From assembly GCF_026965535.1 (NCBI RefSeq), contig NZ_CP114039.1:3038001-3102000 (forward strand): DNA of 64,000 nt, written 5' to 3'. Of this stretch, positions 8,945 through 17,357 are shown one piece after another. Origin of the DNA: Corallococcus sp. NCRR (GTDB lineage Bacteria; Myxococcota; Myxococcia; Myxococcales; Myxococcaceae). The number at the start of each line of letters is the position of its first letter. The stretch's first letter is position 1. The position numbers were made by a program, and so were the translations under genes. Below the pieces are notes generated by a model. The model worked only from the letters and a program-made list of their open reading frames with translations. It ran no database searches and was not told the origin of the DNA.

Positions 8945-9889
8945 ATGCGGACGGTGCTGCTCTGGGCGGGGCTGTGGGTGATGAGCGGTTGCGCGACGAA
9001 GCCGGAGGCGGTCCCGCCTCGTGAGTCCCTGAAGGCGGTGGTGGAGTCGCTGGCGGGCGAGGCCACGCGCCTGTCACCCGGGACGGACCTGTCGCTCGCG
9101 GTGATGGACCTGCGCACGGGGGAGACGGCGAGCGTCTCCGGCCTGGAGCCGCACATCTCCGCCAGCTCCGCGAAGGTGTTCTGGGTGGCGGCGGCGTTGG
9201 GACAGCGGGACCTGACGACCGTGGCGCCGCTCGCGGAGAAGGTGTTCCGCACGTCGGACAACGAGGCGTCCGGCGAAGTGATTGACCTGGTGGGAGGCCC
9301 GGATGCCATCAATGTCTATCTTCGCGGCCTGGGGCTGGAGCACACGGCGCTGACGAAGTGGAACTACGGACGGGAGCGCTGGGCGACGAACTCGCCGCGC
9401 GTGATGGGGAGGGACAACTACTTCTGCGCGGATGACACGGTGTCGTTCCTGGCGCGGTTGGACCGGCGGGAGTTGTTGGAGCCGGAGCCCACGGCGCGGC
9501 TGTTGAAGTGGATGGAGTCGACGCCACGGGAGGGCTGCGGTGGCTGGCTGGGAACGCGCCTGCCCGCGAGCGCCCGCGCGTCGCTCCAGCACAAGGGCGG
9601 GTGGCTGCCGCCGGGATGCTGTGGGGATGACGCGCGCTACAACGTGCTCAACGAGGTGGGGCTGGTGACGCTGCCGGACGGAGGCCGGTACGCGGTGGCC
9701 ATCCTGGCGTCCCGAGGACCGGACTGGCCGAAGCAGGCGTTCTTCGTGGAGCGCGCGTCATGTGTCCTGTACCGGCACCTGGCGAAGGACATGTCGCTGG
9801 ACTGCGGAGAAGCCCTGGCCCGGGAAGGCGGCCCGGCGCCCGTGGTGCTGGAGCCCGGGGCGCCCGCGCCGAACTACGACTGCGAATGA
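8945..9889 (+). CDS. class A beta-lactamase-fold serine hydrolase lipoprotein
   Basis: 314 residues. A short signal with a lipobox-like MSGC (Cys 16) suggests a lipoprotein. The serine-hydrolase triad of penicillin-binding folds is recognisable: SSAK (S74-K77, the SxxK nucleophile motif), SDN (residues 104-106) and KGG (about residue 217) in place of KTG. The omega-loop ExxLN motif expected in true class A beta-lactamases is not evident, so a resistance enzyme is less likely than a peptidoglycan peptidase, esterase or a non-lactamase homologue. It lies 12 bases after the DUF819 gene in the same unit as the dipeptide epimerase, which points to cell-wall peptide metabolism. Confidence 0.8.
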   Translation: MRTVLLWAGLWVMSGCATKPEAVPPRESLKAVVESLAGEATRLSPGTDLSLAVMDLRTGETASVSGLEPHISASSAKVFWVAAALGQRDLTTVAPLAEKVFRTSDNEASGEVIDLVGGPDAINVYLRGLGLEHTALTKWNYGRERWATNSPRVMGRDNYFCADDTVSFLARLDRRELLEPEPTARLLKWMESTPREGCGGWLGTRLPASARASLQHKGGWLPPGCCGDDARYNVLNEVGLVTLPDGGRYAVAILASRGPDWPKQAFFVERASCVLYRHLAKDMSLDCGEALAREGGPAPVVLEPGAPAPNYDCE

Positions 9890-9986
9890 AGTGCGCCAGG
9901 CGTTGCTCGAAGCCAGGGCGCGGGGAGTTCCAAGCCGGCGGGCATGAAGCCTGTCTACCTGGATGAGAAGTTGAGAGCCCCGCAGG

Positions 9987-10003
9987 GCCTCCCCGCCGGA
10001 GGC
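9987..10003 (+). terminator. GC-rich hairpin after the epimerase operon
   Basis: Perfect six-base stem GCCTCC/GGAGGC with a five-base loop, about 100 bases after the serine hydrolase stop. There is no T-tract, so it could be a processing or Rho-assisted end rather than a classical intrinsic terminator. Confidence 0.3.
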
Positions 10004-10013
10004 GGACGGCGAA

Positions 10014-10113
10014 AACCTGTCCGACAGTCGGACAGGTTCAGGCAACGAAGACCTGTCGGACAGTCGGACCGGTGGGGGCCCGGGCGGAAACCTGTCGGAC
10101 AGTCGGACAGGTT
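10014..10113. repeat. three copies of a 23-25 bp palindromic repeat
   Basis: Copies lie at 10014-10038, 10051-10073 and 10089-10113. Each contains CTGTC(C/G)GACAG followed by TCGGAC(A/C)GG. The first copy is a perfect inverted repeat about a single central base; the third has one mismatched pair in its arms and the second several. Start-to-start spacing is 37-39 bases, so the copies sit at nearly equal distances. They could be dispersed REP-like elements, hairpins in RNA or protein binding sites. The DNA alone does not decide between these. Confidence 0.8.
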
Positions 10114-10403
10114 TTGATCGTGCCGGCCGGGGGGGCGGCCTCGATGCTCGCAAGCCCGGCGCGCCCGCGTCGTGACCTTGCCGTGTCGGTGAACTCATGA
10201 AGAACCTGCCCCGGTGTACCGAAGCGGAACTCGGCCGTTCACCTGACCTCTCAGTCCCTACCTGGATACTGGCCAGTACGGGACACAGCGCCGCGCTTGG
10301 CATGGAGCGTGGAAGCAGGACTGATGACTCTGGGGCTCGCGGGGACCCGCCGCGAATCCGGGCCGTTAATGCTGTCCGACGTGAATCACGGGGAGGTGTG
10401 GCC

Positions 10404-11480
10404 ATGATGGACCCTCAGGCGTGGCGCAGGTTCGCGGAGCGGCTCGGGGTGGCGCATTCGATCATCCAGGCTCCGATGGCGGGTGGCCTGACGCCGCCGG
10501 AGTTGGTCGCGGCGGTATCGGAGGCAGGAGGGCTGGGCTCGCTGGGCGCGGCGTACGTTCAGCCTGAGGACATCGTCCAGCAGGCCCGCGCGGTGCGCTC
10601 GCTCACGTCGCGGCCCTACGCCATCAACCTCTTCGCGCCACAGCCCGCCGTGGCTCCCGAGGATCCGGGGCCCACGCTCGCCGTTCTCGAGCGCTTCCAT
10701 GCGGCGCTGGGACTGCCTCCTCCCGTGATTCCGGCGGCCGCGATGCCGGACTTCGCGAAGCAGGTGGAAGCCGTGCTCGACGCGGCGCCCACGGTGTTCA
10801 GCTTCACCTTCGGCATTCCGCCCGCGCCGGTGCTGGAGGCGTTCAGGTCGCGCGGCATCCTCATCGTGGGCACGGCGACGAACGTGCGCGAGGCCCAGGC
10901 GCTGGAGGCCGCGGGCGTGGATGCGATGGTCGCGCAGGGCTCGGAGGCGGGAGGCCACCGGGGCTCCTTCGGCGGTTCGTTCGATGCGGGCATGGTGGGC
11001 ACGATGGCGCTCGTGCCGCAGATGGTGGACGCTGTGCGGGTGCCGGTCATCGCCAGCGGCGGCATCATGGACGGACGCGGCATCGCGGCGGCCCGGATGC
11101 TGGGCGCGGCGGCCGTGCAACTGGGCACGGCGTTCCTGCGGTGCCAGGAGTCCAGCGCCGCGGCGGCCCACAAGGCGCTGTTGCGCGAGGCCCGGGATGA
11201 GTCGTCACGCATCACCCGAGCCTTCTCCGGGCGTCCGGCCCGCGCGATTCCCAACGAGCTGACGACCACGCTGGAGAATGCCGGAGCCATCCTGCCCTTC
11301 CCGCAGCAGCACGGAGCCACGCGCACGCTGAGGGCCGCGTCGTCGAAGCAGAACGACACACGCTTCATGGCCCTGTGGGCGGGGCAGGGCATTGGCCTGT
11401 CGCGAGAGGGCCCCGCGGCGGACCTGGTGCGCGCCCTGGTGGCGGAGACCGACGCCGCGCTGGCCGCCGTGCGCGGCTGA
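10404..11480 (+). CDS. nitronate monooxygenase family flavoprotein
   Basis: 358 residues from ATG 10404 (GGGAGG seven bases upstream; ATG 10407 is also possible). This TIM-barrel FMN enzyme has the early phosphate/FMN motif QAPMAGG and the family signature GSEAGGHRG, whose His (about residue 185) is the catalytic base in nitronate monooxygenases. Later come the IASGGIMDGRG and GAAAVQLGTAFL motifs that bind the FMN phosphate. Class I members detoxify propionate 3-nitronate or alkyl nitronates with O2. Related enoyl reductases share the fold, but the AGGHRG motif favours nitronate oxidation. The gene ends one base before the stop of the convergent OpgC-like gene. Confidence 0.88.
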   Translation: MMDPQAWRRFAERLGVAHSIIQAPMAGGLTPPELVAAVSEAGGLGSLGAAYVQPEDIVQQARAVRSLTSRPYAINLFAPQPAVAPEDPGPTLAVLERFHAALGLPPPVIPAAAMPDFAKQVEAVLDAAPTVFSFTFGIPPAPVLEAFRSRGILIVGTATNVREAQALEAAGVDAMVAQGSEAGGHRGSFGGSFDAGMVGTMALVPQMVDAVRVPVIASGGIMDGRGIAAARMLGAAAVQLGTAFLRCQESSAAAAHKALLREARDESSRITRAFSGRPARAIPNELTTTLENAGAILPFPQQHGATRTLRAASSKQNDTRFMALWAGQGIGLSREGPAADLVRALVAETDAALAAVRG

Positions 11481-11481
11481 C

Positions 11482-12582
11482 TCAGGACGTCGACGGAGGG
11501 CCCATGCTCCGGCCCGCGATGCGCTGGCGCAGCGCCACGAAGTACATGCTGCAGAACGTGGCCACGAGGACCGCGGCTTCATCCCAGTAGTCCAGCGGGT
11601 CCTCGTTCTCGTCCAGCAGCGACAGGCTGAGCAGGCACAGCACCACGTGCACGGCGAACACGGGCAGCGACGCCTGTCCCAGCGCCTCCAGCACCTTGGG
11701 GCGCAACCACCGGAACAAGCGGGGCGCGAGCCAGCTCGCCAGCAGCGCCACGGCCAGGAAGTTCACGAGCCGCAGCGGCGCGAGCGACCACTTGTCGAAC
11801 AGCACCCCCGCGGCGCCCAGGTCCACGTCCAGGTGGCGCACGACGAAGAACCCCAGGCTGACGACGATGGCGCCCGTGAGGAGCCGGCGGGACACGGGCT
11901 CGCGCTGCTCGGGCGCGGTGGCTCGGGCCACGCCCATCCACACCCCGAGCACCCAGAGGAACTGCCACGCGAACAGGTCGAACGCGCCCGACAGGTCGAT
12001 GCTCAACGGCGGCCACGGCAGCACGGGGATGGCGACGAGCAGGTCGTAGATGGCGCGCTTGAGGCCCACCTGCGCCCAGACCCAGATGAGAGCGCTCAGC
12101 CCCAGCACCCGCGACCAGCCCTCCTTGCGCGCACCGAGCAGCACGGCGGGGGTGAGCAACAACAGCACGACATAGAGCGGAAGGATGTCGAGCAGCGGGG
12201 GACAGTAGAGGAGGAACAGGCTGCTCCACAGGGCGGTGAACGGATCCTGATGGAAGAAGCCGAGCAGGTTGTGGATGGCGGGCCTGCGCGCGGCCACGCC
12301 CAGCGCGGCGATGATGGTGAACGCGAAGAAGAGCAGGGCGACGTGGTAGCCGTACACCTTGAGGGCGCGGCTCCAGAGGCTCTTGAACATCGCGGACGTG
12401 CCCGCCTTCTTCGCGTGCACCACGCCCACGAGGAACGCGGAGAGGAACACGAAGCCCTCGGCGGCGGACACGAAGCCAAAGGGCTGATTGCCAAGGACAC
12501 TCAGCCGGGTGGGCAGGTGCGTCAGCGTCATCAAGACGAGCAGCACTCCGCGCAGGCTGTCGAACTCAGGGCGGCGTTTCAT
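11482..12582 (-). CDS. OpgC-domain integral membrane protein (acyltransferase-like)
   Basis: 366 residues from ATG 12582, with GGGAG about ten bases upstream. The N-terminus MKRRPEFDSLRGVLL with the conserved D-x-x-R-G motif, followed by about ten hydrophobic segments, matches the OpgC family (related to acyltransferase 3). In E. coli OpgC transfers succinyl groups to osmoregulated periplasmic glucans from the membrane. No glucan synthesis genes (opgG, opgH) are next to it, so the acceptor here may be another envelope glycan. It is divergent from the Sit-like toxin gene with a short shared promoter region. Confidence 0.78.
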   Translation of the reverse strand: MKRRPEFDSLRGVLLVLMTLTHLPTRLSVLGNQPFGFVSAAEGFVFLSAFLVGVVHAKKAGTSAMFKSLWSRALKVYGYHVALLFFAFTIIAALGVAARRPAIHNLLGFFHQDPFTALWSSLFLLYCPPLLDILPLYVVLLLLTPAVLLGARKEGWSRVLGLSALIWVWAQVGLKRAIYDLLVAIPVLPWPPLSIDLSGAFDLFAWQFLWVLGVWMGVARATAPEQREPVSRRLLTGAIVVSLGFFVVRHLDVDLGAAGVLFDKWSLAPLRLVNFLAVALLASWLAPRLFRWLRPKVLEALGQASLPVFAVHVVLCLLSLSLLDENEDPLDYWDEAAVLVATFCSMYFVALRQRIAGRSMGPPSTS

Positions 12583-12667
12583 GGCGGGTAGACTCCCTTC
12601 ACCCATGCCACAGCCCCACGTCCCGGGTAAACCGCACCGGCCGCTCGGATCCAGTGTCACTGTCCGG

Positions 12668-13984
12668 ATGGCGCACATGGCCGTCATCGCGTGGCTGCTG
12701 CTCGTGGGCACGGGCTGCGCGGCGTCCCGGAACGTGCGGCTCGATACGGGACGGGGACCCACCCGTGTCCACACTCCGCGACGGGATGTCCGGCCCGTGG
12801 CGCTGGTCGAAGATGCCTTCATGGCCACGGTCGCGAAGCTCGCGCGCACCGCGCCTGTTTCCGCGCACCCCACGGAGGCCACCCGCTGGCTGCTGTCACG
12901 CCCCTACGCCCACGTGCGTGGACACCTGGGGCTTGTCTCCGTGCGGGAGCCCGGGCGCGGAAACCTCCGGCTCAGCGATTCACCGGAGGCGGAGCTGGCG
13001 GCGGCGTATGGCCGGTGGTGCCAGCGCAAGGCGCTCACCGGGGACTGTCTCCACCTGCTGGAGCGCGGGCCCACGCTGGATGAGGACGGCAAGCGGACCC
13101 TGGCCTTCTCCATCGCGTTGGACTCGGTGTGGGAGGAGGCGGAGTACGCGCTGCGCGGCATGACGGATCGCGAGGCGGTGCTCTCGATGATCGTCACGAC
13201 CGGCGCCTTGTATCTGGGCCTCTGGCTGTTGCCGGAGCCGGTGTCCAAGGGCGTCGCGGCGACGATGACGGCGGTGCTCATCGCCTACCTGGGCATCGAC
13301 ACGGTGTGGAGCCTCATCCAGGGATGGATGCGGCTTTCGGAAGCGGTGGCGGAGGCCACGACCTTCGATGCGCTTCGTGACGCGGGCGAGCAGTACGGCG
13401 AGGTGATGGGCCAGAACGCCGCGCGGGCCTTCGTCATGCTGGCCACGGCGGCGCTGGGCAGTACGGCGGAGACACTGGCCGCGAAGGTGCCCACGCTGCC
13501 CGGTTCGGCGCAGGCGTCACTCGTGGCCGCGGCGGAGGGCGGCTTCCGGCTGGGCGCGGTCGCGCAGGTGGAGTCCGTGGCCGTGTCCACGACGGGTGAC
13601 ATCCTCCTCTCCCTGGCGCCGGGCGCGGTGGCGACCGGCGGGCCCGTGGAGGTGCCGGGACCGAAGCACCACATCGCGTCCGACAAGTTCAGCACGTCCA
13701 CCGCGAACGGAGGCCCGTGGACGCCGCGCTATCAACAACTCTTCGACAAGGCTGGCATGTCCCTGAACGATCCGGAGAACCAGGTTCACGTTCCGGGGCA
13801 CAAGGGACCGCATCCGCAGGCGTACCACGAGGAGGTTTTTGAACGGTTGAGGCTCGCGACCAGCACCTGCCGGACGATTCAGCAGTGCCGGGTCGACCTG
13901 ACGCAGGCGCTGCGAATCCTCGCGAAGGAGCTCGTGACGGAGAACACCTGGCTCAACAAGCTGGTCACCCGGAGTGGGGGATGA
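12668..13984 (+). CDS. Sit-like polymorphic toxin lipoprotein with C-terminal AHH nuclease domain
   Basis: About 438 residues from ATG 12668 (an in-frame ATG at 12605 is the alternative; neither has a clear ribosome binding site). The order is: lipoprotein signal ending in GTGC; a variable polar region; two hydrophobic segments at about residues 175-220; and a C-terminal toxin module starting at H334-H335 (HHIASDK) with the downstream GMSLNDPENQV and GHKGPHPQAYH motifs. The HH pair plus GHKGPH is the pattern of AHH nucleases of the HNH/Endo VII superfamily. A lipidated N-terminus with an interchangeable nuclease tip matches SitA toxins, which myxobacteria exchange during TraA/TraB-dependent outer membrane exchange to kill non-kin. 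The stop overlaps the start of an Imm11 gene (ATGA), as expected for toxin and antidote. Confidence 0.82.
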   Translation: MAHMAVIAWLLLVGTGCAASRNVRLDTGRGPTRVHTPRRDVRPVALVEDAFMATVAKLARTAPVSAHPTEATRWLLSRPYAHVRGHLGLVSVREPGRGNLRLSDSPEAELAAAYGRWCQRKALTGDCLHLLERGPTLDEDGKRTLAFSIALDSVWEEAEYALRGMTDREAVLSMIVTTGALYLGLWLLPEPVSKGVAATMTAVLIAYLGIDTVWSLIQGWMRLSEAVAEATTFDALRDAGEQYGEVMGQNAARAFVMLATAALGSTAETLAAKVPTLPGSAQASLVAAAEGGFRLGAVAQVESVAVSTTGDILLSLAPGAVATGGPVEVPGPKHHIASDKFSTSTANGGPWTPRYQQLFDKAGMSLNDPENQVHVPGHKGPHPQAYHEEVFERLRLATSTCRTIQQCRVDLTQALRILAKELVTENTWLNKLVTRSGG

Positions 13985-14580
13985 GGCAGGATGCCCGCGT
14001 GACGCCCCGGTACTTCAAGCTCACGGACGACGTGACATTTCCCGGCCGATGGGAGCTTGGAGCGCCCGTGGACGCCCAGGGCCAGGACCACGGCTCGTGG
14101 CTGTTCATGCAGGGCACACCCGCGCGAGTGGAGAGCTCGCTGCGCGTTCCGTCCTACGTGCAGGGAAGGGCGCTCGACTTCTCGCTCGCGGATGCGGGCG
14201 CTGTCCCTGTCGTCTCCCAACCGGTCGCGGAGGTGCTGGCCCGACTGGCTCCGGGGGACGTGGAGCTGTTCCCTGTCACGGTGGAGGACTCCCCGGATCC
14301 GCACTTCCTCGTCAACGTCGTGCGTGTCGTGAAGTGCATCGACGACGCCGCTTCAGGCGAGGTGCGCTACTGGACGCCGGAGGATGGACGGCCCGAGCGG
14401 GTCGGTACCTATCAGGCGGTTCATCGGCTGCGCATCGACCCGGCCAGGACCGGGGACGCGAAGGTCTTCCGCACCTGGGGCTGGCTCATCGCGCTCATCG
14501 TCTCCGAGGACATCAAGCTCGCGCTCGAAGCCATGGGCGCCACGGGTGCGCGGTTTCAGGACGTGTCCCCGGTCCGCTGA
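13981..14580 (+). CDS. Imm11-family immunity protein (SitI-like)
   Basis: 199 residues from ATG 13981, which overlaps the toxin stop by four bases; an in-frame GTG at 13999 is possible. Features of Imm11 (DUF1629) are visible: RYFKLTDDV at the N-terminus, GRALDFS, LAPGDVELFPV, VKCIDD, YWTPEDGRPERVGTYQAV, and the C-terminal KVFRTWGW and ALIVSEDIKLALE blocks. No signal peptide or membrane segment is seen, so it should act in the cytoplasm by binding and neutralising the cognate AHH nuclease. Close coupling ensures that a cell producing the toxin, or receiving it from kin, is protected. Confidence 0.85.
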   Translation: MRQDARVTPRYFKLTDDVTFPGRWELGAPVDAQGQDHGSWLFMQGTPARVESSLRVPSYVQGRALDFSLADAGAVPVVSQPVAEVLARLAPGDVELFPVTVEDSPDPHFLVNVVRVVKCIDDAASGEVRYWTPEDGRPERVGTYQAVHRLRIDPARTGDAKVFRTWGWLIALIVSEDIKLALEAMGATGARFQDVSPVR

Positions 14581-14938
14581 TTTCCGCCCCTGCGTGCGTC
14601 ACGGCGGCTGTTCGCCAGGCTGCTTGTTTCCGGGGGCCCGGTTGCAATCAGGGTGGACCCGGCTACATTCAGCACTTCACCGCAGCCGCAACCCCCGGGT
14701 CCCTCGTCAGATGACGGTTTCGCTCACAGCCTGCCTGCAGCGTGCTCCGCGCCGGATTTCCGTGCGCCGGACGCTGCCCGCGCACGGCCGAGCCACCGCC
14801 TGGCTTGTCACCCACGCCGCCCGTCTCGCGTAGCTCACGACGGACGGCGTCCGCTCCACCCCCACTGAACCTTCGCGTCACGCACGCCCACCTTTCCGGG
14901 AGTGCGTGCCGTTCCCCTTCCCACAGGAGGCAATCGCC
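14581..14938. other. intergenic region before rnk, no gene seen
   Basis: 358 bases without a supported gene. Near its 3' end an inverted repeat CACGCAC (14879-14885) and GTGCGTG (14902-14908) could form a hairpin in the leader of the rnk-like gene. It is followed by ACAGGAGG (14923-14930), a strong ribosome binding site. Confidence 0.5.
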
Positions 14939-15355
14939 ATGACCCACGACCATTCCCTCATCGTCACCGACACCGACCTCCAGCGCCTGGAGCGCGTCGT
15001 CGAGCAGTACGGCAACGCCCGCAACGCCGAGCTCGTGGAGCAGCTGGAGTCCGAGCTCGCCCGCGCCGTCGTCACGTCCTCCACTTCCATTCCCCGCGAC
15101 GTCGTCACCATGAACAGCACCGTCGTCTATGAAGACGAAGAGGCCGGCGAGACGCGCGAGGTCACCCTCGTCTATCCCAAGGACGCCAACAGCGACGCCG
15201 GCCGCATCTCCATCCTCGCCCCCGTGGGCAGCGCCCTCCTGGGCCTGTCCGTGGGCCAGACCGTGGAGTGGCCCCTCCCCCATGGCCGCACCCGCCGCCT
15301 GCGCATCCTCGCCGTGCCCTACCAGCCGGAGGCCGCGGGCCACTTCCACCTGTAG
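14939..15355 (+). CDS. rnk: nucleoside diphosphate kinase regulator (Rnk/GreA-like)
   Basis: 138 residues from ATG 14939 with ACAGGAGG eight bases upstream. The protein has a short N-terminal helical region (residues 1-45) and a C-terminal GreA/GreB-type FKBP-like domain, with VTMNSTVVYEDEE, EVTLVYP, ISILAPVGSALLGL and GQTVEWPLPHG in the order seen in Rnk. Rnk binds RNA polymerase at the secondary channel but lacks the long coiled coil of GreA; it was first described by its effect on nucleoside diphosphate kinase levels. The gene stands alone, with divergent or unrelated neighbours. Confidence 0.85.
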   Translation: MTHDHSLIVTDTDLQRLERVVEQYGNARNAELVEQLESELARAVVTSSTSIPRDVVTMNSTVVYEDEEAGETREVTLVYPKDANSDAGRISILAPVGSALLGLSVGQTVEWPLPHGRTRRLRILAVPYQPEAAGHFHL

Positions 15356-15575
15356 GCCCCGCGTCCTCCCATGACGCGTCAGCCCTGTGTCCGCGTCCGG
15401 CGCTGACGCGTCATGCCCGCCCCGGGAATGCCGGCCCCCGCCGCATCCCCGCGCGATTGTTCGACGTCGTCTTCCTGACACCTCCTGGCCCCAGGCGTGC
15501 AATCGCCTGCGTACCCCTCGCCTGGCGAAGGGACGCGGGCATCTCTCACGCCCGTGTGTGCATGTGGAGGAACGC

Positions 15576-17345
15576 TTGTTCGCACGAAGGCATCACCTGG
15601 GGCTCGGAGGACTGGCGGTCCTCTGCGCCTTCAGCGCCCAGGCCCAGAGCACCATTCCGGGCATCGAATTGGAGCGCCTGCAGCTCAACCCCGGCATGCG
15701 CGACAGCCTCGTGCTGTCCACCGGCGACCTGCTCCCCGAGGGCCAGTTCCGCATCGGGTTGACCGCGCACTACGAGAACCGGCCCCTCGTCCTCGTGGAG
15801 AACGACGAGCGGCAGGCCGACATCGTCTCGAACCGCGTGACGACGCACATCAGCGCGGCATACTCGCTCACGAACTGGCTGGAGCTGGGCGCCCAGGTGC
15901 CCATCGTCGCCCAGTGGGGACCGGAGACCAAGGGCGTCGGCGTGTCCCGTCCCACCACCAGCGCGCTGGGCACGCCGTGGGTCCAGGCCCGCGTGGGCTT
16001 CCTGTCCGAGAGCCGGGGCGGGCCGCTGGATCTGGGCCTGCACCTGGGCGTGGCCCTGCCCCTGGGCAGCAAGGCCGCCCTCACCCGCGACGAGGGCTTC
16101 ACCTTCTCCCCGCGCCTGGGCGCCGGCAAGCAGCTGGGCGGCACCTTCCGCGTGGGCGCGGACGTCGGCGCGCTCGTGCGCACGAAGACGTACGCGCTGA
16201 CGCCGCAGACGCAGCCCTACCTGGACGAGATGGGCGTGGAGCTCAACGGCGGCGTCAACCTGTCCGCCGGCCTCTGGGGCCTGCGCGAAGAGGTCATCGT
16301 GCGCGGCACGATTCCCACCCAGGACTCGCCCAGCTCGCTGGAGGCGCTCCTGGGCCTGCGCGTCCCCACCGCGGACGGCACCGAGGTGTACGTCATGGGC
16401 GGCCCGGGCTTTGGCCAGACGCCGGGCACGCCGCGCTTCCGCGTGCTCGCCGGTGTGTCCTTCGGCACGCCGCCCGCGCCCAAGGGCCCCGTCTGTATCG
16501 CGGGCCAGCCGCACGTGGCCGCCGAGTGTCCCGACCTGGATGCCGACGGCGACGGCGTGAAGAACCGCGACGACGCGTGCCCCACGACGGCGGGCCTCGC
16601 GCAGCTCCAGGGCTGCCCGGACAAGGACGACGACCAGGACGGCATCCCCAATCTTCAGGACCAGTGCCCCACGCAGGCGGAGAACAAGAACGGCTTCCAG
16701 GACGAGGACGGCTGCCCGGACGACCCCGACTCCGACGGGGACGGCATCGTGGACTCCAAGGACCAGTGCCCCAAGGAGCCGGAGACGTTCAACCGCTACA
16801 AGGACCAGGACGGCTGCCCGGACGTGGAACCGGACCGCGACGGTGACGGCATCGTGGACCGCCTGGACAACTGCCCCGACGAGCCCGGCACCGAGGCCAA
16901 CGGCGGCTGCAAGGAGGCGCCTGTCGCGCGCATCGACTCCGGCAGCATCCGCATCATGGAGGCCGTGTTCTTCGAGAACAACAAGGCCGTCATCCAGAAG
17001 CGCAGCAACGCGGTGCTCGACAAGGTCGCGTCCATCCTCGTGTCCCATCCGGACATCGAGAAGGTGCGCGTGGAGGGCCACACCGACAACACCGGCAAGG
17101 CCGACTACAACCTGGACCTGTCCCAGCGGCGCGCCGAGGCGGTGGTGGACTACCTCGTGAGCAAGGGCGTGCAGCGCGAGCGGTTGGAGGCGAAGGGCTA
17201 CGGGCCCACGCAGCCCATCGCGGACAACGCGAAGGCGGACGGCCGCGCGAAGAACCGCCGCGTCGAGTTCAAGATCGTCGGAGAGGCCGATGGCGTGCAG
17301 ACGGCGCCGGCCTCCTCCTCTTCCCCCGACACCCTTCGGAAGTAA
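15576..17345 (+). CDS. OmpA-family outer membrane protein with TSP3 calcium-binding repeats
   Basis: 589 residues from TTG 15576, chosen because GGAGG lies five bases upstream and the result is a clean signal peptide ending in AFSAQA. In-frame GTGs at 15558 and 15564 are alternatives. Residues about 25-310 look like a beta-rich outer membrane domain. Residues about 320-445 hold thrombospondin type 3-like repeats with DxDxDGxxNxxDxCP cores that bind calcium. The last 130 residues form an OmpA C-terminal domain with EGHTDNTG and LSQRRAEAV, which binds peptidoglycan. The protein probably links the outer membrane to the wall. Twelve bases separate it from the next gene, so the pair is likely co-transcribed. 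Confidence 0.88.
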   Translation: MFARRHHLGLGGLAVLCAFSAQAQSTIPGIELERLQLNPGMRDSLVLSTGDLLPEGQFRIGLTAHYENRPLVLVENDERQADIVSNRVTTHISAAYSLTNWLELGAQVPIVAQWGPETKGVGVSRPTTSALGTPWVQARVGFLSESRGGPLDLGLHLGVALPLGSKAALTRDEGFTFSPRLGAGKQLGGTFRVGADVGALVRTKTYALTPQTQPYLDEMGVELNGGVNLSAGLWGLREEVIVRGTIPTQDSPSSLEALLGLRVPTADGTEVYVMGGPGFGQTPGTPRFRVLAGVSFGTPPAPKGPVCIAGQPHVAAECPDLDADGDGVKNRDDACPTTAGLAQLQGCPDKDDDQDGIPNLQDQCPTQAENKNGFQDEDGCPDDPDSDGDGIVDSKDQCPKEPETFNRYKDQDGCPDVEPDRDGDGIVDRLDNCPDEPGTEANGGCKEAPVARIDSGSIRIMEAVFFENNKAVIQKRSNAVLDKVASILVSHPDIEKVRVEGHTDNTGKADYNLDLSQRRAEAVVDYLVSKGVQRERLEAKGYGPTQPIADNAKADGRAKNRRVEFKIVGEADGVQTAPASSSSPDTLRK

Positions 17346-17357
17346 GGCAGACCGTTC

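Larger units (their letters stand above)
9890..10403. other. intergenic region with palindromic repeats, no gene
   Basis: The 514-base gap before the nitronate monooxygenase contains a GC-rich hairpin at 9987-10003 (GCCTCC, five-base loop, GGAGGC), three palindromic repeats at 10014-10113, and a GGGAGG ribosome binding site at 10391-10396. A long in-frame extension of the downstream gene back to 10197 lacks sense as protein and is not used. No RNA gene was recognised. Confidence 0.6.

Noticed and set aside
8945..9889. Antibiotic resistance beta-lactamase
   Set aside because: The omega-loop Glu motif was not found and KTG is KGG, and the operon context is peptide recycling.
10014..10113. CRISPR array
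   Set aside because: Only three repeats, which are palindromes, with spacers of 12-16 bases and no cas genes nearby.
9758..10405. Minus-strand ORF with repeated VRLSDR peptides
   Set aside because: The repeated peptide is simply the reading of the palindromic DNA repeats at 10014-10113. The frame has no ribosome binding site, overlaps the serine hydrolase gene and shows no domain.
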